A stretch of 64,000 nt of DNA from Chitinophagales bacterium (GCA_016786765.1 JAEUUZ010000060.1:62001-126000); one strand, 5' to 3'; positions 25,619 through 35,138 are shown, counted from the first letter of the stretch. Program-made: numbers and translations. The notes: generated by a model not told the origin, from the sequence alone.

Positions 25619-25640
25619 AATTGGATTTTGGGTAAAATTA

Positions 25641-25675
25641 AAAAAGGAAGTCTGAAAATAGCATTTCAGACTTCC
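25641..25675 (-). terminator. Terminator downstream of the FtsX-like permease
   Basis: GGAAGTCTGAAA (25646-25657) and TTTCAGACTTCC (25664-25675) form a 12-bp perfect stem with a 6-base loop. On the minus strand it is followed by six T. It lies about 80 bases after the permease stop codon. Confidence 0.85.
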
Positions 25676-25756
25676 CGAACCCAGTAACCCTTTAAAAACA
25701 AACCTATATCATAGACGCAGAAGGGTTGCGAAAAGGTTGCATTGGAATAAAAAAAA

Positions 25757-27067
25757 TTAATTAAAACGAATAGCTTTTATTGGGGTGATGCGTTTTGCTA
25801 AGTGTGTTGGTAGTAATAATGCACTTAAAATCAATAAGATAGTTCCAGTATTAATGGCAAAAATAGCTTTCCAATCTAATACAATTGGCGCATATTTAAG
25901 ATAGTATGATTCTTGTGGAAGTTGAATAAGATGAAACTGTTGTTGTAGCAAACATAATCCAATACCTATAAAGTCGCCCAATAATACGCCAATGATGAGT
26001 ATAGTCAATCCATAAAACAAGAATAGTTTTCGTATCGAGAAATCATTTGCACCAATAGCTTTCAATATACCAATCATAGTGGTACGTTCCATCACTAAGA
26101 TCAGTAAAGTAGTAATCATATTTATACCTGCCACCAATATCATTAGAATAAGAATGATTAACTCGTTCATGGTTTGCAGATTTAACCAATCGAATAGGCC
26201 GGGGTTCAAATCCTTTATGGATATAGCTTCCAACGTTAAGTTATCTATATCGTAACTCATTTGTTTCGATATATTATCTATTGGGTCGATGAGCCATTGG
26301 TTGTAGGTTTCTTCCGAAATAAAACTATTGCCAAATAGCAAGGCATATGCTTTTGCTCTGCTTTTGAAAAGATTTTTTTCGGTCAGAAATACTTCAAATC
26401 CGGTAACTGTGTCTTTTCCCCAATGATTAATATCTTGAAGAATGCCCATATCGGTTATCGCAAAATCTTTATCGAATTCTTCAATGCCTGTTTCATAAAT
26501 ACCCGATACCCGAAAAGCCCTTGCTGTTGTATTGTTGTTCGATGGAAAGTAAATTACAGCTTTGTCGTTCAAATCAATTTTCAAACGCTTTGCGGTGGTA
26601 GTAGATATAATAATTTGTTTGGAACGCGTAGCACTATCACCGCCAATAGGTTGACCTTTCACCAAATAGGTATTGAATACTTTCCAATTGAATTCATCAT
26701 TAATCCCCCGCAATACAATTTTATCGAAGGCGTCTTTAGTTTTGATGAGTCCTCCTTTTACTACCATGGGTTGAATATGGGCTACAGCAGGATCTGTTCG
26801 GAGATTTTCTACAAATGGTTGATAGCGGTAGGTTCCTTCTTCATTATAGGTTCTACTTAAACTGTACGGAAGAATATGAATATGTCCCCAAAACGAAAAA
26901 ACTTTGTTGCGTATCTCGGTTTGAAAGCCATTCACGAAAGAAACAGCAACTATCATAGTGCTTACACTCAGCACTACAGCCACCATAGCAATACGGATAA
27001 TAAAAGCCGAAAAACTCTTTTTTCCGCTGAAGGCAATCTTTTTTACTATAAAAAATTCAAAATCCAA
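25757..27067 (-). CDS. LolC/LolE-like FtsX-family ABC transporter permease
   Basis: The 436-residue protein has one N-terminal membrane helix, a large periplasmic region (about residues 50-270), and three C-terminal helices containing MNELIILILMILVAGINMITTLLILVMERTTMIGILKAIGAND, the hallmark of the FtsX/LolC fold. In Gram-negatives LolC/E with LolD release lipoproteins from the inner membrane. Related exporters serve other substrates. Bacteroidota have such permeases, often without an adjacent ATPase, and none is adjacent here. Assignment to lipoprotein release is inference. The gene is divergent from NamZ. Confidence 0.88.
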   Translation of the reverse strand: MDFEFFIVKKIAFSGKKSFSAFIIRIAMVAVVLSVSTMIVAVSFVNGFQTEIRNKVFSFWGHIHILPYSLSRTYNEEGTYRYQPFVENLRTDPAVAHIQPMVVKGGLIKTKDAFDKIVLRGINDEFNWKVFNTYLVKGQPIGGDSATRSKQIIISTTTAKRLKIDLNDKAVIYFPSNNNTTARAFRVSGIYETGIEEFDKDFAITDMGILQDINHWGKDTVTGFEVFLTEKNLFKSRAKAYALLFGNSFISEETYNQWLIDPIDNISKQMSYDIDNLTLEAISIKDLNPGLFDWLNLQTMNELIILILMILVAGINMITTLLILVMERTTMIGILKAIGANDFSIRKLFLFYGLTILIIGVLLGDFIGIGLCLLQQQFHLIQLPQESYYLKYAPIVLDWKAIFAINTGTILLILSALLLPTHLAKRITPIKAIRFN

Positions 27068-27111
27068 TGCGCTGTAGTTACTTTGGCGAAAGTATTGTTT
27101 TATAAAACAAA

Positions 27112-28269
27112 ATGATGAGCCTGAGAATATTTTTTGTGTTTTTAATGTTTGCCACCACTGTGGATGTTTCCGCTCAAAAGCCGATAGTAGGAGCGGAGCG
27201 CACTTGGGAATATGTACCTAAGCTTCGCAATAAGCGAGTGGGGTTGGTTGTGAACCAAACTTCAGTGATTGGAAAGACACATTTGGTAGACTCTCTGATG
27301 AAATTGAATATTTCAATTCAATCTATTTTTGCGCCTGAACATGGTTTTCGAGGCACTGCTGATGCTGGAGCTCATATCGATAATAGCTTTGATAGTAAAA
27401 CTAAATTGCCCATACTTTCGCTTTATGGTTCAAAACATGCACCTAATGATGCTGATTTGAAGGGAATGGATGTGTTGGTATTTGACATACAAGATGTGGG
27501 TTGTAGGTTCTATACATTCATCTCTACTTTGCATTATGTAATGGAAGCTTGTTCAAAAAATCATGTGGAGTTAATTGTGTTAGATCGTCCAAATCCAAAT
27601 GGTATGTATGTAGATGGGCCAGTGCTACAAAAAGGTTTTGAATCGTTTGTGGGCGTTGATCCTATTCCTGTATTGTATGGAATGACAATAGGCGAATATG
27701 GTTTAATGGTGAAAGGGGAGCAATGGATTGCGAATGCCGACAGTTTGAAAATGACAGTAGTAAAGTGTTCGAATTATACGCACAAAACGAAATATACTTT
27801 ACCCGTGAAACCCTCACCAAATCTACCGAACAGTCAGGCGATTACACTTTATCCATCGCTGTGTTATTTCGAAGGTACTAATGTGAGTGTTGGACGCGGC
27901 ACAAATTTTCCTTTTCAGGTAGTTGGAAGCCCTTATTACGACTCGGTTTCGGCACTTTTTAGTTTTGTCCCTAAACCTAAAGATGGAGCGAAGGAACCTT
28001 TTCTATTGAGCAAAAAGTGTTTCGGTTTCGATTTACGGAAAAACAAAACAGCTGGGGTGAATTTGTTCTTTGTTATTAAGATGTATAAAGGCTTTCGTGA
28101 TAAATCGAAATTCTTTTTAGCCAATAATTTCTTTGATAAACTAATCGGTACTGATGTTGTTCGCAAGATGATTGTAGACGGGAAAACAGAAGCTGAAATT
28201 CGCCAGACTTGGCAAAAAGATTTAGTGGCATTTAAAATCATCCGACAAAAATATTTGATTTATGAGTAA
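27112..28269 (+). CDS. DUF1343 (NamZ-like) exo-beta-N-acetylmuramidase family protein
   Basis: The 385-residue secreted protein has a signal peptide (MSLRIFFVFLMFATTVDVSAQ, from the ATG at 27112 or 27115). Features of DUF1343 are KRVGLVVNQTSVIG, IFAPEHGFRGTADAGAHI, DVLVFDIQDVGCRFYTFIST, LDRPNPNG, and PNLPNSQAITLYPSLC with FEGTNVSVGRGT. Characterised members, including NamZ of Bacillus, remove MurNAc from the non-reducing end of peptidoglycan fragments. A role in cell-wall recycling is likely. It overlaps fmt by eight bases. Confidence 0.9.
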   Translation: MMSLRIFFVFLMFATTVDVSAQKPIVGAERTWEYVPKLRNKRVGLVVNQTSVIGKTHLVDSLMKLNISIQSIFAPEHGFRGTADAGAHIDNSFDSKTKLPILSLYGSKHAPNDADLKGMDVLVFDIQDVGCRFYTFISTLHYVMEACSKNHVELIVLDRPNPNGMYVDGPVLQKGFESFVGVDPIPVLYGMTIGEYGLMVKGEQWIANADSLKMTVVKCSNYTHKTKYTLPVKPSPNLPNSQAITLYPSLCYFEGTNVSVGRGTNFPFQVVGSPYYDSVSALFSFVPKPKDGAKEPFLLSKKCFGFDLRKNKTAGVNLFFVIKMYKGFRDKSKFFLANNFFDKLIGTDVVRKMIVDGKTEAEIRQTWQKDLVAFKIIRQKYLIYE

Positions 28270-29191
28270 GTCGTTGCGCATTGTGTTTATGGGCACTCCA
28301 GAGTTTGCCGTGCCCATGTTGGATACATTAGTTCATTCTCAACATCAAGTAGTTGGTGTAATAACTGCACCCGATAAACCGGCTGGCCGAGGTATGCTGT
28401 TTCAGCAATCGGATGTGAAAAAATATGCTGTTGAAAAAGGATTACATATCCTTCAACCCGAGAAGTTAAAGAATGAAGCTTTCTTAGCGGATTTACTTGC
28501 ATTGCAAGCCGATTTGTTTGTGGTAGTTGCCTTTCGCATGTTGCCTGTTGTGGTTTGGAATATGCCGCCATTAGGAACCATTAACCTACATGCTTCATTA
28601 CTGCCAAATTATAGAGGAGCGGCACCTATCAATTGGGCCGTTATTAATGGTGAAAAAGAAACAGGAGTTTCAACCTTCCGTTTACAACATGAAATCGATA
28701 CCGGCAATATTATTTTCCGAGAAAAGATAACCATAGACGAAAAGGATAATGTAGGCATAGTCTACAAAAAGCTTATGGATATTGGCGCTCCGGTGTTATT
28801 GAAAACAGTAAACGCAATGGCCGATGGTAACTTTCCCCAAGAACCGCAAGCACACATCACTGAAATTAAGCATGCCCCCAAAATCTTCAAAGAGCATTGT
28901 TCGATTGATTGGAGCCAATCGGCTGAAACGGTGTATAATTTGATTCGTGGGCTTAGTCCATACCCGGCTGCATTCACCACATTGAACGGAAAAGGATTGA
29001 AAATATTTACATCCCAAAAAGTGAATGTTGCTGCATCAAAATTGCCCGGAACTCTTGAAACAGACGGTAAAACCTATTTGCGGTTTTATTGTAAAGAAGG
29101 AGCTATCGATTGCCTTGAATTGCAGTTGGAAGGCAAGAAGCGCATGGGGGTTGAGGAGTTCTTGCGTGGGAATAAGATGCTAACTGAATAA
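28262..29191 (+). CDS. fmt: Methionyl-tRNA formyltransferase
   Basis: The 309-residue enzyme formylates initiator Met-tRNA from 10-formyl-THF. Motifs are VFMGTPEFAVPML, VITAPDKPAGRG, LHASLLPNYRGAAPINWAV with the SLLP loop, and HEIDTGNII. The C-terminal domain (from about residue 205) carries IRGLSPYPAAFT. Length is normal. Translation overlaps the upstream NamZ gene by eight bases, so the two are probably coupled even though their roles are unrelated. Confidence 0.96.
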   Translation: MSKSLRIVFMGTPEFAVPMLDTLVHSQHQVVGVITAPDKPAGRGMLFQQSDVKKYAVEKGLHILQPEKLKNEAFLADLLALQADLFVVVAFRMLPVVVWNMPPLGTINLHASLLPNYRGAAPINWAVINGEKETGVSTFRLQHEIDTGNIIFREKITIDEKDNVGIVYKKLMDIGAPVLLKTVNAMADGNFPQEPQAHITEIKHAPKIFKEHCSIDWSQSAETVYNLIRGLSPYPAAFTTLNGKGLKIFTSQKVNVAASKLPGTLETDGKTYLRFYCKEGAIDCLELQLEGKKRMGVEEFLRGNKMLTE

Positions 29192-29223
29192 TTTTTTATA
29201 GCTTTCATCTAAACAAGTTCAGT

Positions 29224-29802
29224 ATGCAACTTCTTTTTGCAACGTCTAATATCAATAAGGTCAAAGAAATTCAATCGCTTTTACCGGAAGGGTTTAGCTT
29301 ATTGGGACTAAACGACATTGGTTATAATGGCGATATTCCTGAAACAGCAGATACAATAGAAGGGAATTCTTTGTTAAAAGCACAGTTTATTGCAGAAAAT
29401 TTTAATCGAATTTGTTTTTCGGAAGACACTGGTTTAGAGGTAGTTGCGTTAAATGGAAGACCAGGAGTTCGCACTGCGCGTTATGCGGGAGAACAGGCAT
29501 GCAACCAAGATAATATTTCACTCGTCTTAAAAGAAATGAACACAATAACCGAACGTAAAGCTAGGTTTAAAACGGTCATTTCGTTCTTTGACGGAAAAGT
29601 GTTCAAACAGTTTGAAGGCGTTTGTAATGGATGTATAGCCACTGAAGCAATTGGAATTGATGGTTTTGGGTACGACCCGATTTTTATTCCGGATGGTGAG
29701 GTGCGAACATTCGCAGAAATGACTTTGACAGAGAAGAACAAATTTAGTCACAGAAAGAAAGCTTTTAATCAATTCTTGGAATATTTAAAAGACAATAAAT
29801 GA
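29224..29802 (+). CDS. rdgB: XTP/dITP diphosphatase (RdgB/HAM1 family)
   Basis: The 192-residue enzyme hydrolyses deaminated purine nucleotides such as dITP and XTP. Motifs include LLFATSNINKVKEIQ with the Ser/Asn/Lys substrate site, ETADTIEGNSLLKAQF, CFSEDTGLEVVALNGRPGVRTARYAG, and GFGYDPIFIPDG, then FAEMTLTEKNKFSHRKKA. Length matches the family. It follows fmt after 32 bases. Confidence 0.96.
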   Translation: MQLLFATSNINKVKEIQSLLPEGFSLLGLNDIGYNGDIPETADTIEGNSLLKAQFIAENFNRICFSEDTGLEVVALNGRPGVRTARYAGEQACNQDNISLVLKEMNTITERKARFKTVISFFDGKVFKQFEGVCNGCIATEAIGIDGFGYDPIFIPDGEVRTFAEMTLTEKNKFSHRKKAFNQFLEYLKDNK

Positions 29803-29833
29803 AACAAGATCTACGTTACTGAGTAAATAAATT

Positions 29834-29839
29834 GGAGGG
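29834..29839 (+). promoter_or_regulatory. Strong Shine-Dalgarno of the ECF sigma gene
   Basis: GGAGGG at 29834-29839 is 2 bases before the ATG at 29842. Genes here mostly lack such a sequence, as is common in Bacteroidota. The short spacing makes its contribution uncertain. Confidence 0.4.
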
Positions 29840-29841
29840 TT

Positions 29842-30426
29842 ATGCAAGCAAAACAAACTACATATTCAGACGAGCAAATTATTGCAGGATGTAGAGCCGG
29901 AGATCGCAAGTATCAGGAGCTTCTTTATCAGCGATTTGCATCAAAAATGTTCACGGTGTGTATGCGTTACGCTGCCGAGTCGAATTCTGCGCAAGATTTG
30001 TTACAAGAAGGTTTTGTGAAAATTTTTAAGAACATCGATAAGTTCAGAGGCGAAGGTTCTTTTGAAGGCTGGATTCGAAGAATATTCGTAAACACGTGTT
30101 TGGAGTTCGTAAGAAAGAAAGCCAACATGTATGTAGTGCAAGATACTGAAACGGTGAAAGTAGAGTATCAAGATGAAAATGCACTTCAAAAATTAATGAA
30201 AGAAGATTTGATGGAAATGATTCAGAGTTTATCTACCGGCTATCGAACCATTTTCAACTTATATGTGATTGAAGGTTATTCGCACAAAGAGATTGCCGAG
30301 TTATTAAATGTAACTGAAGGCACCTCAAAATCACAACTAGCTAGAGCACGATATTTATTACAAAAAAAAGTAGAAACATTAATGGGCATAAAAGCTCCGA
30401 TTGTACAAACTCAAATTGCAGAATAA
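29842..30426 (+). CDS. RNA polymerase sigma factor, ECF type
   Basis: The 194-residue protein has sigma-70 region 2 at about residues 23-95 (DLLQEGFVKIFKNIDKFRGEGSFEGWIRRI) and region 4 at about 130-180 (LSTGYRTIFNLYVIEGYSHKEIAELLNVTEGTSKSQLARAR), with no region 1 or 3. It recruits RNA polymerase to a stress or envelope regulon. The next gene, one base downstream, encodes a single-pass membrane protein that is likely its regulator. Target promoters are unknown. Confidence 0.93.
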   Translation: MQAKQTTYSDEQIIAGCRAGDRKYQELLYQRFASKMFTVCMRYAAESNSAQDLLQEGFVKIFKNIDKFRGEGSFEGWIRRIFVNTCLEFVRKKANMYVVQDTETVKVEYQDENALQKLMKEDLMEMIQSLSTGYRTIFNLYVIEGYSHKEIAELLNVTEGTSKSQLARARYLLQKKVETLMGIKAPIVQTQIAE

Positions 30427-30427
30427 A

Positions 30428-31126
30428 ATGAAAGACATGGAAAAATTCGACAACTTTTTCAAGGATCAACTCGCTGAACACGAGATTACTCCTCCGGCAG
30501 GGTTTTGGCATCAGATATCTGAGCAACTAAATCATGAAGAGCCGTTGGTGGAAACTTCTTCGGTTTTTAAAGAAACTAAATCACCGTTTTATAAATCGGC
30601 ATTAAAGATAGCAGCAGTTGTTGCAATTGCTTTTGGAGTTGGTTCTGTTTTGTATCTACAAAATAGTGATAAACAAGAAGTTGTGGCTTCGAAGGTAGAA
30701 ACAAATGTAACTCCTTCTTCACCGGTGAAAATTGAAGTTAATGCAGAAGTTGAAACGACCCAGTTGGCTGTATCAAGTCCGGCTAAAGTTGTTCCGGTTA
30801 AAAAGCAAGCATTTAAAATCGAACTTCCAAAGCACGAAGATGCTTTACCATTGGTTAAACAAGAAGAGTTGGTTATGCCAATTTTAGCACAAGAGGAAAA
30901 CGTTGTTACTCCAAAAACGAACGATGTAGTAGATATTCAGAATACGAATATCCCTGTTTATTCTTTGAAGTTATTAAACAGCCGTGTTCCTGAGAATGAC
31001 GAAATTACAGTGATTGAAAAAAACAAAAATGAAAAAGTATTACCTGATTCCAAGAAGGTAATCATCATCGAAAAGAATATTTCAAAGAAACCGGAAATCT
31101 ATTTCCAAGTTCCTTTACGTTTCTAA
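30428..31126 (+). CDS. Single-pass membrane protein, probable anti-sigma partner
   Basis: Start at ATG 30428, one base after the sigma gene stop; an earlier in-frame codon at 30401 would overlap it. The 232-residue protein has an acidic N-terminal cytoplasmic segment (MKDMEKFDNFFKDQLAEHEITPPAGFWHQIS) with a helical pattern often seen in Bacteroidota anti-sigma proteins, a membrane helix at about residues 58-77, and a long periplasmic tail rich in Val, Lys and Pro. No zinc (HxxxCxxC) motif is visible. Sigma antagonism is inferred from position. Confidence 0.65.
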   Translation: MKDMEKFDNFFKDQLAEHEITPPAGFWHQISEQLNHEEPLVETSSVFKETKSPFYKSALKIAAVVAIAFGVGSVLYLQNSDKQEVVASKVETNVTPSSPVKIEVNAEVETTQLAVSSPAKVVPVKKQAFKIELPKHEDALPLVKQEELVMPILAQEENVVTPKTNDVVDIQNTNIPVYSLKLLNSRVPENDEITVIEKNKNEKVLPDSKKVIIIEKNISKKPEIYFQVPLRF

Positions 31127-31148
31127 CGTTAACCCCAAACAATTCAAG

Positions 31149-31182
31149 GAAGCTGTAACGAAAGTTGCGGCTTCTTTGTTTT
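31149..31182 (+). terminator. Terminator after the sigma/anti-sigma pair
   Basis: GAAGCTGTAAC (31149-31159) pairs with GTTGCGGCTTC (31164-31174), including two G-T pairs, around a GAAA loop. A TTTGTTTT run follows. The run also contains the TTTG box of the next promoter. Confidence 0.85.
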
Positions 31183-31205
31183 AATGGCTGAATTAGTTTC
31201 TTTTG
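31175..31205 (+). promoter_or_regulatory. Promoter of ychF
   Basis: TTTG (31175-31178), 19 bases, then TTCTTTTG (31198-31205), one base off TAnnTTTG. It is followed by GCACC and the ychF ATG at 31224. The first box lies in the T tract of the preceding terminator. Confidence 0.65.
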
Positions 31206-31223
31206 CACCGCTAAAATTTTACT

Positions 31224-32321
31224 ATGAGTTTACAGTGTGGTATCGTTGGATTGCCAAATGTTGGGAAATCTACTTTGTTTAACGCCATCAGTTCGGGAAA
31301 GGCACAAGCGGCTAATTTCCCGTTTTGTACGATTGATCCGAATGTTGGTATTGTTACCGTTCCGGATGAGCGATTAAATAAATTGGCTGAATTGGTAATC
31401 CCAGATCGGATTTTACCTACAACAATTGAGTTTGTTGATATTGCCGGATTAGTGAAGGGCGCAAGTAAAGGAGAAGGCTTAGGTAATCAGTTTTTAGGTA
31501 ATATTAGAGAAGTAGATGCCATAGTACACGTAGTTCGATGTTTTGATGATCCGAACGTCATTCACGTAGATGGTTCAGTAAATCCGGTTCGTGATAAAGA
31601 AATCATAGACACGGAGCTTCAACTGAAGGATTTAGATTCAGTGATTAAAAAATTGCAAAGAAGCCAGAAGTTGATTAAATCTAACGATAAAGAAATTCTG
31701 AAATCGATAGATGTATTGGAAGTGTATAAAAAGCACTTGGAAACAGGTATGTCGGCCCGAACGGCTCCTGTAAGCGATGACGATAAGCGTTTTGTGGAAG
31801 ATATTCAGTTATTGACTATGAAGCCCGTAATCTATGCTTGTAATGTAGATGAAAAATCTGTAACTACTGGAAATGCTTATGTGGAACAATTGAAAGCGGC
31901 TGTAGCTTCAGAAAACGCTCAAGTGATTATTATCTCTGCAGCTATTGAAGCTGATATTGCACAATTAGAAAGTGAAGAAGATAGAGCCGTTTTTTTAGCG
32001 GATATGGGATTAACAGAATCGGGTTTGAATAAACTTACAAGAGCGGCTTACAGTTTGTTAGATTTGTATACCTATTTTACTGCCGGAGTGCAAGAGGTTA
32101 GAGCTTGGACCATCACTAAGGGTATGAAAGCTCCTCAGGCTGCAGGTGTTATTCACTCTGATTTTGAGCGCGGTTTCATTCGTGCCGAGGTTATCGGTTA
32201 CGATGATTATATCAAATACAAAACAGAAGCTGCTTGTCGCGAAGCAGGTAGATTACGTTTGGAAGGAAAAGAATATATCGTGCAAGACGGAGATGTAATG
32301 CATTTCCGTTTCAATGTGTAA
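31224..32321 (+). CDS. ychF: Ribosome-associated ATPase/GTPase YchF (OLA1 family)
   Basis: The 365-residue protein has the TRAFAC P-loop GLPNVGKSTLFNAI, the segment ANFPFCTIDPNVGIVTVPDERL, DIAGLVKGASKGEGLGNQFL (switch II DxxG), and the C-terminal TGS domain with AWTITKGMKAPQAAGVIHSDFERGFIRAEVI. It prefers ATP over GTP in characterised members and interacts with ribosomes. Length is normal. It stands alone with its own promoter. Confidence 0.97.
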   Translation: MSLQCGIVGLPNVGKSTLFNAISSGKAQAANFPFCTIDPNVGIVTVPDERLNKLAELVIPDRILPTTIEFVDIAGLVKGASKGEGLGNQFLGNIREVDAIVHVVRCFDDPNVIHVDGSVNPVRDKEIIDTELQLKDLDSVIKKLQRSQKLIKSNDKEILKSIDVLEVYKKHLETGMSARTAPVSDDDKRFVEDIQLLTMKPVIYACNVDEKSVTTGNAYVEQLKAAVASENAQVIIISAAIEADIAQLESEEDRAVFLADMGLTESGLNKLTRAAYSLLDLYTYFTAGVQEVRAWTITKGMKAPQAAGVIHSDFERGFIRAEVIGYDDYIKYKTEAACREAGRLRLEGKEYIVQDGDVMHFRFNV

Positions 32322-32327
32322 TGCTAG

Positions 32328-33383
32328 TTATTTTGATTGATCAACTTTGTTGATAAAGTTGATTACTCCCGGAAAATAATGTTTCTGGTCGTCCCACATG
32401 CATAAATGACTGCCATCAGGGCAATACAGATATTCACCATTTGGAACTAAAGTGCTCATTAACTTCATGTATTCAGGATCCATCGAATCGTAATGTGCTC
32501 CAATCATAAGTGTTGGAACGTGTATATCTTTGAGGTCTTTTTCTCTATCCCAATTTTTCAGTAAACCGCCCGGAACAAATTCACTTGGTCCTTGAATGAG
32601 CTCGTAAACCGGTTGATTGATATGTTTAAAGCTTCGTTGAATTGGTTCAGGCCATTGCGCTTCAGGCATTCTGCATATATGTTTACAATAAAACTCAGTA
32701 GTAACCAGCTGCTGATATGTTGGATTATGAAAATCTCCTTTTTGTTCGAACGCCACAAGAGAATCGACCAACGATTTGCGTAATGCTTGACGGAGTTTTT
32801 CGTTGTATGCGCTATACTTCGGATAACTAGCCATCATATTTGAAATAATGAGTCCTTTCAAATTTTGCTGATATTTCAGAGCATATTCCATGGCTAAAAT
32901 ACCTCCCCACGATTGCCCAAGTAAGAAGAAATTATCTTTTGTTAATCCTAACGCTTTCCGAACTTGTTCCACTTCATCGGTGAATCGATCCAAGGTCCAC
33001 AATACACTATCTTTGGGCTGATCGCTATAATAACTGCCCAATTGGTCATATTCATAAAACTCAAAGCCGGCACCCGGGAAAAAGCTTTCAAACGATTCAA
33101 GATACTCGTGTGTTAACGCTGGTCCGCCATGTAGAATCAAGATTTTTATTTTTGGATTGTTACCAAATCGTTTTGTCCAAACCTTAAATGTTCCCACTGG
33201 CGTTGTAATTGGAATCATTTTCACCCCACCTGTTTTTATACCATCTTCTTCAAGGTTATAATAATTGGGCGAACCTATATTTGATTGTTGCGTAGTATCC
33301 ACTCTTTTTTTGCACGAAAAAAGAGAAATGGACAATAGACTAATAAAGAGATAAAGTGTTTTCAACGAAAGATGTTTTATCAT
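32328..33383 (-). CDS. Proline iminopeptidase-like alpha/beta hydrolase lipoprotein
   Basis: The 351-residue protein has a lipoprotein signal (lipobox LFSC at residues about 21-24, then KKRVD). The hydrolase region has LILHGGPALTHEYLESF (oxyanion motif HGGPG with the last Gly as Ala), YDQLGSYYSDQP, the nucleophile GQSWGGILAMEYAL, a late Asp in GAHYDSMDPEYM, and His in PDGSHLCMWDD. This matches peptidase S33 prolyl aminopeptidases. It would act in the periplasm or at the surface, removing N-terminal Pro or similar residues. It converges on ychF with a six-base gap. Confidence 0.9.
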   Translation of the reverse strand: MIKHLSLKTLYLFISLLSISLFSCKKRVDTTQQSNIGSPNYYNLEEDGIKTGGVKMIPITTPVGTFKVWTKRFGNNPKIKILILHGGPALTHEYLESFESFFPGAGFEFYEYDQLGSYYSDQPKDSVLWTLDRFTDEVEQVRKALGLTKDNFFLLGQSWGGILAMEYALKYQQNLKGLIISNMMASYPKYSAYNEKLRQALRKSLVDSLVAFEQKGDFHNPTYQQLVTTEFYCKHICRMPEAQWPEPIQRSFKHINQPVYELIQGPSEFVPGGLLKNWDREKDLKDIHVPTLMIGAHYDSMDPEYMKLMSTLVPNGEYLYCPDGSHLCMWDDQKHYFPGVINFINKVDQSK

Positions 33384-33581
33384 TTTAATGTAAAGTGTTG
33401 TTTTTAAGTATTAAACAAATCTGCTTTTATGTTTATTTATTATGAATCTAAATATAACGATATTGCTGATATAATTCTCCACATTCAAGTTATGAAATTG
33501 TTTAGAATAAAAGCGCTTTAAACTTTAATCTGTGCCTGTTTTATATTAATTTTCAAGGTCAAAATTAGATTAAAACAGCAT

Positions 33582-35138
33582 ATGGCAAACAAAGAAAAAT
33601 TCAAGGAAGTAATTGAGCAAGGCTATACATTCGGAGGCGATTCCATTGTGATGGGTGCAGCCATGATCGATGGGGAAGCGATTGATGGACTTCAAGTTAA
33701 AGCTCCACTAAAAACATTTAATCGACACGGATTAATTGCCGGTGCAACGGGTACAGGGAAAACGAAAACATTACAGATGATTTCTGAAAACCTTTCTGCT
33801 AAAGGAGTTTCAGTTTTATTAATGGATATAAAAGGCGATTTAAGCGGCATTGCTCAAGCCGGAACCTTGAACGATAAGATTAAAGACCGCGTTGCTAAAA
33901 TAGGGGTTGATTTTTCTGTTCATGGTAATCCTGTAGAATTTCTTACCCTCTCAAAAGAAAAAGGGGCTAAGCTACGGGCTACTGTTTCTGAATTTGGTCC
34001 GGTATTGTTTTCTAAAATATTAGAGTTAAATGATGTGCAAGAAGGAGTGGTTGCCATTATCTTTAAATATTGCGATGATCATCAAATGCCTCTTTTGGAT
34101 TTGAAAGATTTCAAAAAAGTATTGAATTATTCTATTGCAGAAGGAGAAGGTGAATTTGAGAAGGAATATGGAAAAGTGGCTTCAACAACAGCTTCTACCA
34201 TCCTTCGAAAAATCATTGAGTTGGAACAACAAGGTGCAGATACGTTTTTTGGCGAAAAATCATTTGAAGTAGATGATTTGGTTCGAATGAACGACAAAGG
34301 GGAAGGGTTAATTTCTATTTTGCGATTAACCGACATCCAAGATCGACCTAAATTGTTCTCCACTTTTATGCTTTGTTTGTTGGCTGAAATCTATGCATCA
34401 TTTCCGGAAGAAGGCGATACTGATGCTCCCAAACTTGTTATTTTTATTGATGAGGCGCATTTGATTTTTGATGAAGCATCAAAGGCCCTTTTAAATCAAA
34501 TTGAAACCATTATTAAGTTGATTCGTTCAAAAGGCGTTGGTGTTTTCTTCTGTACGCAAAACCCGGCAGATATCCCTGATTCTGTTTTAGCGCAATTAGG
34601 AATGAAAGTACAACACGCACTTCGCGCATTTACCGCAAAAGATAGAAAAGCAATCAAGTTAGCTGCTGAGAACTACCCGGAGACAGAATTTTACGATACC
34701 GAAAATTCATTGACCAGTTTAGGTATTGGAGAGGCCTTCATTTCAGTTTTAAATGAAAAGGGAATCCCTTCTCCGTTAGCAGCAACATTAATGAGCCCCC
34801 CCGCTTCACGAATGGACGTTTTAACCACTTCTGAAATTGATGCCATTGTGAATCATTCGAGATTAGTTGAAAAATATAACGAAGAAATTGATCGAGAAAG
34901 CGCCTATGAAATGCTCAATCGAAAACTAAGTGCGCAAACAGAAACTGAAATAACGACTACCAATAAGGAAATACAAGACAACCCAAGTGATGATAAATCA
35001 GTCATAGAAAAGGCGGGCGGTTTTATAAGCGATGTAGCCAATAGCTCTGCCGGGAAAATTATTATTAGAGAAGTGACAAGAGGCTTATTGGGTGTATTTG
35101 GATTTAAAGGAACAACCAGACGGACTAGAAGATATTAA
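33582..35138 (+). CDS. HerA-like ATPase of the DUF853 family
   Basis: The 518-residue protein has a Walker A motif GATGTGKTKTLQ near residues 52-63, DIKGDLSGIAQ, a Walker B motif LVIFIDEAHLIFDEA near residues 285-299, and an arginine-finger region GVFFCTQNPADIPDSVLAQLG. It fits the DUF853/YjgR family of HerA-like helicases or translocases. The biological role is unclear. No nuclease gene (NurA), SIR2 or other defence partner is adjacent. The C-terminal tail is Lys- and Arg-rich. Confidence 0.92.
   Translation: MANKEKFKEVIEQGYTFGGDSIVMGAAMIDGEAIDGLQVKAPLKTFNRHGLIAGATGTGKTKTLQMISENLSAKGVSVLLMDIKGDLSGIAQAGTLNDKIKDRVAKIGVDFSVHGNPVEFLTLSKEKGAKLRATVSEFGPVLFSKILELNDVQEGVVAIIFKYCDDHQMPLLDLKDFKKVLNYSIAEGEGEFEKEYGKVASTTASTILRKIIELEQQGADTFFGEKSFEVDDLVRMNDKGEGLISILRLTDIQDRPKLFSTFMLCLLAEIYASFPEEGDTDAPKLVIFIDEAHLIFDEASKALLNQIETIIKLIRSKGVGVFFCTQNPADIPDSVLAQLGMKVQHALRAFTAKDRKAIKLAAENYPETEFYDTENSLTSLGIGEAFISVLNEKGIPSPLAATLMSPPASRMDVLTTSEIDAIVNHSRLVEKYNEEIDRESAYEMLNRKLSAQTETEITTTNKEIQDNPSDDKSVIEKAGGFISDVANSSAGKIIIREVTRGLLGVFGFKGTTRRTRRY

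Noticed and set aside
33582-35138. HerA-like ATPase as part of an anti-phage defence system
   Set aside because: The protein fits the DUF853/YjgR group. No NurA, SIR2, nuclease or other defence gene is adjacent, and neighbours are an ordinary hydrolase and an adhesin.
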